This document shows positions 46,037 to 53,581 of a DNA stretch of 64,000 nucleotides, piece by piece (the first letter of the stretch is position 1; each line of letters begins with the position of its first letter). The translations under genes and the position numbers were made by a program. The notes beneath the pieces are model-generated. The model saw only the letters and a program-made list of their open reading frames with translations, ran no database searches and was not told the origin of the DNA. The DNA is from Desulfobaccales bacterium (lineage in GTDB: Bacteria > Desulfobacterota > Desulfobaccia > Desulfobaccales > 0-14-0-80-60-11): the NCBI GenBank assembly GCA_041648175.1, contig JBAZPO010000004.1:221396-285395 (forward strand), given 5' to 3'.

Positions 46037-47221
46037 ATGTTATTCGATGAACTCGGGATTTATGGGTGGGACGTTGTTGAGCCGTTAGTGCTCGCGGCCA
46101 TTGTGGCTGACCTGCCGGTATTGCTGGTTGGGGACATTGGCACCAACAAGACCGAAGGGTCGAAAACTATTGCGCGAGCAGTATTGGGCGCTGGAAGCGC
46201 GTTTCGCCACTATGAAGTCCCCACTCTCAATTTCGACGACTTGGTGGGGTTTCTCAACCCGAAAGGACTTGCTAAAGGCGTTCTCGAGTTTGTCCCTACC
46301 CCGCTGTCCATTTGGAAGGCCGAAGCCGCCCTCTTCGATGAACTCAACCGGGCGAACCCCTTTATTCAATCGAAGCTCCACGAGCTCATCCGGACCCGGC
46401 ACATCATGGGGCTGCCGACCAAGCTCAAACTTGTCTTCGCAGCGGTCAACCCACCACAGAGCTATCAGGCCGGCTACATGGACCTCGCCCTCGCGAGCCG
46501 ATTCGTTGCCGTCCAAGTACCGAACCTCAAGGCGATGAAAGACGCCCAGCTGGACCGGATACTTGGGAAGAATGGCCACAAGAAGAAACCCGCCTTTCGG
46601 GCCATGCTGCGTGATGCTCAAGGGGCGGCAGCCAGGCCGAAAGACCGGCAAAATGCGCAAAACTTGGCGAAGAAAGTCGCCCGGGACCTGTCCCAAACCG
46701 AAATCGTCTTCAACCCCCGGCAGCTGACCATGATGGTCCGGCTCTTGTTGGGCGGGTTGGCCCTGAGAACGGTCACCGATAACTCGCGGTTTTCCGATCC
46801 GGATGCGAACACCGCTTACATCGAAGCCGTCATTCCCGAAATTCAAGGGATTGTCCGATCGAAAGTCAACAAAGAAATGGTGCACGGGGTCATTCGGACG
46901 GTGGTTGGCGGCTTTACCCTGGGGGACCCGGTAATGGTCGCCCGGAACCTTGAAGAATTGGCTGCAGTCGAAGTCACCGACAGCCTTGCCTGGGTGACGG
47001 CCATGGCCAAACGTGTCGACCAGGAAGAAGACCTCAAGACTTTGACCCGGGTGCTGGCTAAAGTCAAAGACCTAACCATGAAGGAGGTGATTGAGCGGGA
47101 ACTCGGAGAAAAACTAATCCGGCAGTTGGCCATGCAACTTACTACTCAAACCCTGTTAACCGAGGATGTTCCCGTGGCCCAGTTGAGCCAGCGGGTCGAC
47201 CAAATCTTGGCATCCATCTAA
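46037..47221 (+). CDS. MoxR-like AAA+ ATPase with an unusual Walker A
   Basis: The 394-residue protein has the MoxR layout: P-loop, FDDLVGFLNPK, then an AALFDELNRANPFIQSKLHELI Walker B region and sensor-1 VFAAVNPP, and DLALASRF. The Walker A reads GDIGTNKT (32-39), with Asn where GxxGxGKT has Gly; the Lys and Thr are kept. The GxxG(x)NKT form may alter nucleotide handling. The final 150 residues are helical and leucine-rich. In the family the partner is a VWA protein, here the third gene downstream; the pair probably remodels a protein or metal complex. A consensus promoter lies upstream. Confidence 0.82.
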   Translation: MLFDELGIYGWDVVEPLVLAAIVADLPVLLVGDIGTNKTEGSKTIARAVLGAGSAFRHYEVPTLNFDDLVGFLNPKGLAKGVLEFVPTPLSIWKAEAALFDELNRANPFIQSKLHELIRTRHIMGLPTKLKLVFAAVNPPQSYQAGYMDLALASRFVAVQVPNLKAMKDAQLDRILGKNGHKKKPAFRAMLRDAQGAAARPKDRQNAQNLAKKVARDLSQTEIVFNPRQLTMMVRLLLGGLALRTVTDNSRFSDPDANTAYIEAVIPEIQGIVRSKVNKEMVHGVIRTVVGGFTLGDPVMVARNLEELAAVEVTDSLAWVTAMAKRVDQEEDLKTLTRVLAKVKDLTMKEVIERELGEKLIRQLAMQLTTQTLLTEDVPVAQLSQRVDQILASI

Positions 47222-47232
47222 GGGAGAGCACC

Positions 47233-47808
47233 ATGCCTAATCCTGAGAAAGTCTATCAGAGCCCAGCCCTGACCCAGGGATGGGAAAACCTCCAGGACGG
47301 AGAACTGTACTTGTTCGACACCATCAACGACTACGCGAAAAAGTACCACCTGGACAAGAAAAACACCCCCATCGGGTGGGATGAAGACCCGTACACGGTG
47401 GAAGAGGCCAAAGAATGCTGCGGGGACGACGCCTGCACGGCCATTCTCGCGACCAAGAAAGAAAAGGTCTTGGTAATCGTCAAGGCCGACCTCCCTTGTG
47501 TCTTGATCCAAGGGAAAGGGGAGACCCAAGTCGGGTGGGAAGCATATGCCAAAGACGGAGTCATAGCCATTAAGAAGCTGTTCAAAGGCTATGCTCTTGA
47601 AGCCGTGGTCATCAACCCGAAAGTTAAAACTCTCGAAGGCCTCGGGGTCCTCAAAGCTATTATCCAACGGGTCATGGCTGGGAAAGACTTGATGAAAGGA
47701 GCCGATGATGCACCTGCTCAAAAGCCGAATCGAAAAGATAAAGTCAGCTCTAAGGGAAAAGCACCTAAACCAGGCAGCAACCCTGCTGATTCACACCCTC
47801 GCGAGTGA
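47233..47808 (+). CDS. Unknown 191-residue protein between MoxR and VWA genes
   Basis: GGGAGAG precedes the ATG, 12 bp past the MoxR stop. The protein begins ESPALTQGWENLQDGELYLFDTINDYAKKYH-like and includes EDPYTVEEAKECCGDDACTAILATKKEKVLVIV with CC and C cysteines. The C-terminal 40 residues are charged and low complexity. No family was recognised. Its 3' end overlaps the next gene's start by about 100 bp, an overlap larger than usual, which may reflect a frameshift or later extension. Confidence 0.6.
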   Translation: MPNPEKVYQSPALTQGWENLQDGELYLFDTINDYAKKYHLDKKNTPIGWDEDPYTVEEAKECCGDDACTAILATKKEKVLVIVKADLPCVLIQGKGETQVGWEAYAKDGVIAIKKLFKGYALEAVVINPKVKTLEGLGVLKAIIQRVMAGKDLMKGADDAPAQKPNRKDKVSSKGKAPKPGSNPADSHPRE

Positions 47809-49507
47809 TGAAGTTTTCAGCTACTGGTCGGACTGCTGCCAGGGGTCGGAGCGGGTCCCGAAAATTCTCAAATACATCCACTAAATCACCTTCGACGCGG
47901 CCCTGCCGACCGCGTCAGTTGACCTCCGGAAGGGAGACCTAACAATCGGCGTCCAGTTCTTCCTAGACCACATTACCGGCCCGGAAGACTTGCTGTTCAT
48001 TCTGATTCATGAGCGAAACCACTTAATCCTGAGGCGGCTTTACCCGGACGTACTGCCAGGGGCTGACTACCCATCAGAGCTGTTCAACTTCGCCGAAGAC
48101 GCCTATGTCAACGCGATCGGCCGGCGGCAGGTGGCTTCGACCTTGCCGGAGCGGTTTTATCACCAACCGGGGGAACTGCTCCTCACTGGGCGGCACAGCC
48201 ACATCGACTGGACTCTCTTTAACAGCGGAGGGAATGGCGGCCACAATTACCTCAAGCAAGCTCACGCCGCCCTCTACCAGTGGAACCCTGTCCTGCTTCA
48301 AGCGTTGGGCGAAGTGGTGGGGGCGCCGTCTGGCTTTTCGGGCTACCGGCGGTGGATGGACTTGGTCTGCCAATGGTACCTGGAAAAGCAAGACGAAGAG
48401 GTTTCCAAGGCAGAAATGACGGCAAGCCACGCCACGGCTGGGAGTGATAACCAAACCGCACCAGACCCGCCACCAGCCACCCCCCGGAAAGAAGCCCCTA
48501 AAGGCGAACCGGAAGGGGCTGTCAAAGACCAAGCCAGCCAGGATGATGAACCCGAGAGTGCTGAGGAAGCGTTGACCCAAGCAGATGGAAGTGGTAAGAG
48601 CCCAGAGCCTGTCAAGGAAGAGCCTCCGCCCGCGATTGGCGAAACCATACCTGAACCGGAAACTCCGGAAGCCGAGGAGGCTGCGCATTCTGATGCTGGG
48701 GAAACAGTTGCAAGTGACGAGGGGTTCCCGGGGCTGGCTGAGGTAATCAAAACGTACGCTCCCTTAGTACAGGGCAGTTCTACCCTGGAGATTAGTGGGT
48801 TGGAACCGTCGGAAGTCGACTCAGGCACAAGACGAATTCCCATACCGGATCTGAGGCCAGGAGATCCAGTCTTCAACATGATATTGGAAACCTCCGACCT
48901 CAGTGAATTCCGCCACCGGGTCCGGCTCTTTGAGCCTGGGGCGCTGGAAGGAATCGAAGGGGTGATCCAGGGAGTGCTGGCCGACCGGGCCACTGAAAAG
49001 ACCCTCGAAGGCTACTCCATTCCGGTTCCCGCAGCCATCACCCCGAAAGACCTCTTCAGTCTCGCTGGTGGAGTCATCCCGGCGGTGTGGGAAAGACGGT
49101 GGGGAGTCGAACGACCCCACATCGACCTCTACATTGATGTCAGTGGGTCGATGGGCCATTACTACGGCTACATTCCGTACATTTATGACGCCTTGCGGGC
49201 CGTCCGGGGCCGGGTCTTTCAGTTTTCGACCAAAGTTGTTGAAGTCGACCCGGAAGACCCATTCCTTCATACCACCGGGGGGACCCGGTTCGACGCCGTC
49301 GCTCAGCACATCATAAAGGAAGGGACTCGGGCGGCGATCATCCTAAGCGATGGCCATGGAGTCCTGGCCAACCGTTACCTGGACCCCCTCCGGGCTCAGC
49401 TCGAAACCCTCGTCTACATCAAAGTCCAAGAGAACCGCGAACAGAACTGGGAGTTGGCCGCAACCGAAGTTGTTGTCCTGACCTGGAGTGACGACCCGGA
49501 AGGGTGA
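47705..49507 (+). pseudogene. VWA-domain protein with an HExxH metallopeptidase-like N-terminus, in-frame stop
   Basis: AAAGGAG lies just upstream of ATG 47705. The frame gives MMHLLKSRIEKIKSALREKHL...QGSERVPKILKYIH then TAA at 47882-47884, then continues ITFDAALPTASVDLRKGDLTIGVQFFLDHITGPEDLLFILIHERNH to the stop at 49507. HERNH is a zinc HExxH motif followed by FAEDAYVNAIGRR, as in DUF2201-type peptidases. A 100-residue acidic/proline linker follows, then a VWA domain with MIDAS DVSGS, a T in HTTGG and SDGHG. Total would be 600 residues. A single TAA breaks it after codon 59. Alternatively a TTG near 47990 starts a shorter protein. Partner of the MoxR-like ATPase. Confidence 0.8.
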
Positions 49508-49638
49508 GCGCTCCCCAGACCGTAATTTCAGATCGTTAATTTTCCAACTTAACCCAAACCTGGCCGGGTCCCACGTCGGACTGCAGGGAGACGTGCGCCT
49601 ACGTGAGGCCTGGCTGGCTTGCCGAGGAGGAGTGTGAC

Positions 49639-50490
49639 ATGGTAGTCGGATTCATTTGCGAGAAAACCGGGGAGCGGCTCTCTTTTGAGGCCTGTCTTGA
49701 ATGTGCCCGGACGAGGCTCAACCGGAAGCTGGACTGTCCATTTGATGAGGCGACCATTGCCGGGATGATCCTGAATGAGCGGAAGGGGACGGACATTTCG
49801 GTGACCATGATTACCGGGTGCCACCGGGGAGTCTTCATCAGCCGGTTTTATGAAACTTACGTCGCCCCGAGCCAGCTCTATTGGGCCTTCCGGGGGCAAA
49901 TCGCCCACAAAATCCTTGAGGAGGCCAACCTCCACCCGGACGCGGTCAAGGAGCAAAAGTTCACCAAGGCCTGGGACGGGATTGACATCGTTGGCCACCC
50001 GGACTTGATCATTCCAAGTCAGAAGGTCCTCAAAGACTACAAAACCACCAAAACCGTCCCGTCTTACCTCAACAAGGATGGAGTCATTGCCGCCTACGAA
50101 AACCACCGGACTCAACTCAACCTCTACCGGTGGCTGGTCCCCCAGGACATTGCCGAAATGGAGGTCGTCTACTTTTCGATGGAAGAAACGCTGATTTGTC
50201 CGGTCGACATTTGGCCGGAGGAGTCGACCAGAAAGTCGGAAATGACCGTCCGGCGGGTGATGGAAGAGAACCTGGTGCCTCTAAAAATGGCCCTCGATTC
50301 CGAAACCATGCCCCCGTACCAACGCAACTGGTCTTGCGACGCCTACTGCAGCGTTTCGGATATTTGCTTCCTGGAGCTCAAAAAAGAAATTCTCGCGGCC
50401 CGGTGGGCCCAGCGCATCAACCAAGGAGGAAAGAAAAATGGCCAACCCCGTTCCCCTAAAAAAGGCACCCGAGCCGTCCGTTCGGCTTGA
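49639..50490 (+). CDS. PD-(D/E)XK nuclease of Cas4/RecB type
   Basis: ATG 49639 with GAGGAGGAG upstream gives 283 residues. RGQIAH (85-90) matches the GxxxH helix, GHPDLII has D122, and LKDYKTTK has D133 and K135, giving the RecB-type catalytic set. Cysteines near the start (C7, C19, C22, C33) and CDAYCSVSDIC near residue 240 could hold a 4Fe-4S cluster as in Cas4 and AddB. Such exonucleases produce single-stranded ends. The stop overlaps the next gene, an annealing-type protein, by about 50 bp, reminiscent of Red/RecET pairs. No CRISPR array is in the window. Confidence 0.8.
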   Translation: MVVGFICEKTGERLSFEACLECARTRLNRKLDCPFDEATIAGMILNERKGTDISVTMITGCHRGVFISRFYETYVAPSQLYWAFRGQIAHKILEEANLHPDAVKEQKFTKAWDGIDIVGHPDLIIPSQKVLKDYKTTKTVPSYLNKDGVIAAYENHRTQLNLYRWLVPQDIAEMEVVYFSMEETLICPVDIWPEESTRKSEMTVRRVMEENLVPLKMALDSETMPPYQRNWSCDAYCSVSDICFLELKKEILAARWAQRINQGGKKNGQPRSPKKGTRAVRSA

Positions 50491-51247
50491 ACTCGCGGCT
50501 GAAGACCTCGTCGCCCGGACCCGGAAGATCCTCGAAATTAAAGAAAAGGTGATGCGGGAGAATGTTCACTATGGGACCATTCCCGGCTGCCGGAAGCCGT
50601 CTCTCTGGAAGCCTGGGGCGGAAATCCTCTGCCAAGGGTTCCGGCTCGCCCCCGAGTTTGCTACCACTTCCAGCCAGGACTATAACCATACCATCAAGTG
50701 GGAGAAGTGGGACTACGACAAGCGGGAGAAGGTCGAAGGCCTGACCAAGGGCTACTTCGAATACGACACCCAGTGCACCCTCGTCCACATTCCCACCGGA
50801 GAGGTCTGGGCCAAAGCCGTCAGCGGGTCGTGCAACAATTTTGAAGCCAAGTACCGGAGCCTCAACCCCCATGACGTCAAAAACACCCTCGAGAAAATGT
50901 CAGAGAAGCGGGCCCTGGTCGCCGCCGTCCTGATCGGGGTCGGGGCGTCGGATATTTTTACCCAAGACCTGGAAGACTTGCCGGAACTTGGGAGTAAGGC
51001 TTCACCGGAAGAACCTACAGGGCAGAAGGAGCCGCCAAAAACCAAAACTAAAACCAATGCCCAATCAAGCCGATTTGCCACTACCAAACAGGTTGCCTTC
51101 CTCAAGGACCAAATTAAAAAGAAAGGTATTCAAGAGAAGGCCTTTTTCAGAGAGTGGGAGGGTGAGTTCGACTCTTGGCAGGATATTCCGTTCGGGCTGG
51201 TCAATGATATTTTGGATTGGATAAGGGAGCAGAAAAACGGGAAATGA
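50438..51247 (+). CDS. Putative single-strand annealing protein
   Basis: AAGGAGG precedes the ATG; 269 residues. The core VMRENVHYGTIPGCRKPSLWKPGAEILCQGFRLAPEF, then CTLVHIPTGEVWAKAVSGSCNNFEAKYR and NTLEKMSEKRALVAAVLIGVGASDIFTQDLED, resembles phage and element proteins that occur with exonucleases and are thought to anneal DNA. A separate C-terminal segment (SRFATTKQVAFLKDQIKKKGIQEKAFFREWEGEFDSWQDIPFGLVNDILDWI) matches the small helical tail of such proteins. It overlaps the nuclease gene, fitting an exonuclease-annealase pair. Assignment to Erf, RecT or Rad52 groups is not possible by eye. Confidence 0.55.
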   Translation: MANPVPLKKAPEPSVRLELAAEDLVARTRKILEIKEKVMRENVHYGTIPGCRKPSLWKPGAEILCQGFRLAPEFATTSSQDYNHTIKWEKWDYDKREKVEGLTKGYFEYDTQCTLVHIPTGEVWAKAVSGSCNNFEAKYRSLNPHDVKNTLEKMSEKRALVAAVLIGVGASDIFTQDLEDLPELGSKASPEEPTGQKEPPKTKTKTNAQSSRFATTKQVAFLKDQIKKKGIQEKAFFREWEGEFDSWQDIPFGLVNDILDWIREQKNGK

Positions 51248-51320
51248 ATCTTTCAAGTCTTGGCAGGGTTAACGGCCTGATCAATCTTTGCCATTTGTTA
51301 GAGTTGGTCTGCAGAATAAG

Positions 51321-51461
51321 ATGTTTGACGATTCTTTGGCCACCATTCAGCCTTTTAACCGGCAATTTCAGCTTGGCAAAACGGGACAAGAGGCGGTAGA
51401 GTGGGGCTATGGATTTGAGCTTAGCGATGCCATGTTAGCCATCGTGAATACGTATACTTGA
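51321..51461 (+). pseudogene. Short remnant or small gene after the annealase
   Basis: ATG 51321 encodes MFDDSLATIQPFNRQFQLGKTGQEAVEWGYGFELSDAMLAIVNTYT, 46 residues. The frame is open a little further upstream but no ribosome site is seen. It looks like the C-terminal tail of a larger element-type protein whose rest is gone. The remaining parts of 51248-51678 show no other supported feature. Confidence 0.3.
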
Positions 51462-51678
51462 AGAGCCTATTTTCCGGAATCATCGGCTGAATCGAATTAT
51501 TGGCTGCAGAAGGTAGGTGGGAGTATCTTGGCGATGGTTAAGTGAAATGAGAGAAGGGCTCTCCTGAGGGATGACCTTTAGAGAGGCGAGCAGTTAGGCT
51601 ATCAATGCTTCGGAGGGTATTGAACATGGATAACAAGAAATGGGCTGTGGTCTTCGAATATGATCTTCGTCAAGGATT

Positions 51679-52158
51679 ATGTGTCCTTGCCAGAAAAGAT
51701 GCAGGAGTGGGCCCGGAATGGAAAGTCACAGGATTCTGGGATCAGTTCAGCTTGAACCTGGGCGCTTGGTGATAACGGCTCAGGGCAAAGAAAGGTTTGC
51801 TCTTGGGAAACAGCTTATTGAGAATCTACTGAAAAATTTGATCAAACATCGTATAGATTCCGTCCAGTCACTTGGGTCGATGATGGAGGAAAAGGCAACG
51901 GTAAAATCGAAAAAATCTGATGAGGAAATTCCTGAAGAAATCAAACAGGCCCTCATAAAAGATATGTATGATAACCACTATCGAGAATGGCTGGATTCCC
52001 CTATACCCGCCTTGGATGGAAAAACTCCCCGCAAAGCCATCAGGTCCAAAGAAGGCCGACACAGGGTAGAGGATCTGTTACGGCAAATGGAATATTTACG
52101 TGATGAAAGTGACAACGCATATGACATTTCCTGGGTGAGAAAGGAGTTGAAGTTATAA
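51679..52158 (+). CDS. Protein with a C-terminal MbcA/ParS-like or SEC-C-associated domain, probably truncated
   Basis: The last 70 residues (ALIKDMYDNHYREWLDSPIPALDGKTPRKAIRSKEGRHRVEDLLRQMEYL) match a domain common at the end of SEC-C and DUF2384-type proteins (pattern HYxxWLDxPIPALxGKTPRxA). The middle reads ILGSVQLEPGRLVITAQGKERFALGKQLIE, typical of those proteins too. The N-terminus is poor and an upstream frame (from 51626) encodes a different start, so the 5' part seems lost to a frameshift. Real start and length are unclear. It lies near the end of the accessory block. Confidence 0.5.
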   Translation: MCPCQKRCRSGPGMESHRILGSVQLEPGRLVITAQGKERFALGKQLIENLLKNLIKHRIDSVQSLGSMMEEKATVKSKKSDEEIPEEIKQALIKDMYDNHYREWLDSPIPALDGKTPRKAIRSKEGRHRVEDLLRQMEYLRDESDNAYDISWVRKELKL

Positions 52159-52591
52159 AATTGCGGCGGCTCCATTTCAATTTTCCGCAAGCCGATATCT
52201 CAAATGCGTGTACCGTTTCTTCGTCTTGTCGTTTCCGATTCCTATAGCCAGCGCCTTTTTAGACCCCACCATGACCACCAGTTTTTTGCCCCTGGTAACG
52301 TATCAGGTCGGCCATGCTTGAGGGAGTAAATGTAAATCCCAGGGGTTCTCAGTCGCTATACCCAAGATTACGCAGGGTGTTCCTTTAACTTGGTTTCCCG
52401 ACTCCTTTATCTCCCTATCATCAGTCTTACAAAATGCGCCTTAAAGATTTTGAATAAGCGGTTTAAGAAAAACTGCTGAATGTCCGATTAGGTTAAGTGA
52501 ATCGTGCGGGGAAAAATCGAGGCATCGGAATTGCACGCCGCAATATAGGCATTCCATTCAGCGGCTTTAGCAAAATCGACAAGGAGAGGGT
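52159..52591. other. Intergenic region without a supported gene
   Basis: No repeat, terminator or coding pattern was recognised. The strong AAGGAG at the right end belongs to the next gene. Confidence 0.35.
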
Positions 52592-52948
52592 ATGGCGCCC
52601 AGGATTTCGGTCTGCCGGAAAGGCGATGATATTTTTTTAACTATTGAAGGAGGTTTCACTGATGAATCACTCCAGGAACTGCTTTTGTCGGTACGTCAAT
52701 TATTGTTGACCTCATTGAAATGCGCCACGCCCGGATCCCAGGTGACTTTTTGCCTTAAAACCCGAGGTAAAGTTGACCTCAATAAAATGTTTTATTTTCG
52801 GGACATGATCAATGATCAACCCTCCCGCCTCGACGCTTATGTGGATACACCAGAGGGGCAGACGCTTGGAGTAGTGACATTTCAGGAGGGATCCCCTCAG
52901 CGCCAACCCCGCAATGGGTTGATTCTGGTAAAGGGCGGAGCTCTGTAA
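52592..52948 (+). CDS. Unknown 118-residue cytoplasmic protein
   Basis: AAGGAGAGGG just before the ATG supports the start. The sequence is a mixed beta/alpha pattern (ISVCRKGDDIFLTIEGGFTDESLQELLLSVRQLLL...VTFCLKTRGKVDLNKMFYFRDMIND), without signal peptide or membrane segment. It resembles no family that I know. Between it and the next gene lies the repeat element at 53226-53542. Confidence 0.5.
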   Translation: MAPRISVCRKGDDIFLTIEGGFTDESLQELLLSVRQLLLTSLKCATPGSQVTFCLKTRGKVDLNKMFYFRDMINDQPSRLDAYVDTPEGQTLGVVTFQEGSPQRQPRNGLILVKGGAL

Positions 52949-53225
52949 GCCGGGCAGAGAGTCCGTTGGCAGCAGTTCATCCAACCCAGAGATGGCCTTC
53001 AAGGATATCCAGACTTGGGATATCGTCGCCTATCTCCGTGGCCTTCGCAAAAAAGATATTATTTATCCCGCAAACCCTCTTTAAGACTGCCATCATTATT
53101 TTTTTAAAGCTCTACCGAGTCTGAAAAACCTTGCGATAAACCCCAACCGTAAACACCCATCATCTAAATCGGATAAAAGTACCTCTGGACATTGATTCGC
53201 TATCTACTACCCTTAAATTATAAAA

Positions 53226-53542
53226 TTATAGCGTTTGCCAAAAGTTTTTTCCGTAATAGGAGATACTTTAACACCCCTAACCCCAATACTGTTCACTTAG
53301 GCATTGGCGATATCTATTCGGATGTAGGGGCGGGGTTTCCCCGCCCAGCCCGGGCCATTTTTTGAACCAGGGCGGGGAGACCCCGCCCCTACAAGTGCTT
53401 AAGTGAACAGCATTGCCCCTAACCCCCCTTTGGTAAAGGGGGGAACTATAAGGAATTACTTATAAAGTCCCCCTTTGAAAAAGGGGGATTTAGGGGGATT
53501 TAAAAATCAGCCAGCGGCATAAATTTATGGCAAACGCTATAA
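53226..53542. mobile_element. MITE-like element with 15-bp terminal inverted repeats
   Basis: TTATAGCGTTTGCCA (53226-53240) and TGGCAAACGCTATAA (53528-53542) are exact inverted copies bounding a 317-bp segment with no coding frame. Inside, CTGTTCACTTA (53289-53299) and TAAGTGAACAG (53400-53410) bound a second palindrome with GTAGGGGCGGGG / CCCCGCCCCTAC arms (53324-53335, 53381-53392). The segment 53420-53510 has CCCCCTTTNNNAAAGGGGG-type repeats. It looks like a non-autonomous element with another inserted in it. A second left end lies at 63769. Confidence 0.7.
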
Positions 53543-53581
53543 ATCATCGTAGGATAAGTCCAGTCTGGAAAGGAAAAGACC

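Noticed and set aside
51459..51461. TGA ending the short frame at 51321 as selenocysteine
   Set aside because: No conserved sequence continues after it and no hairpin fits the SECIS pattern.
52991..53083. Short frame reading MAFKDIQTWDIVAYLRGL, like the tail of a c-type cytochrome
   Set aside because: Only about 20 residues agree and there is no CxxCH or upstream domain in the frame, so it is too weak to annotate.
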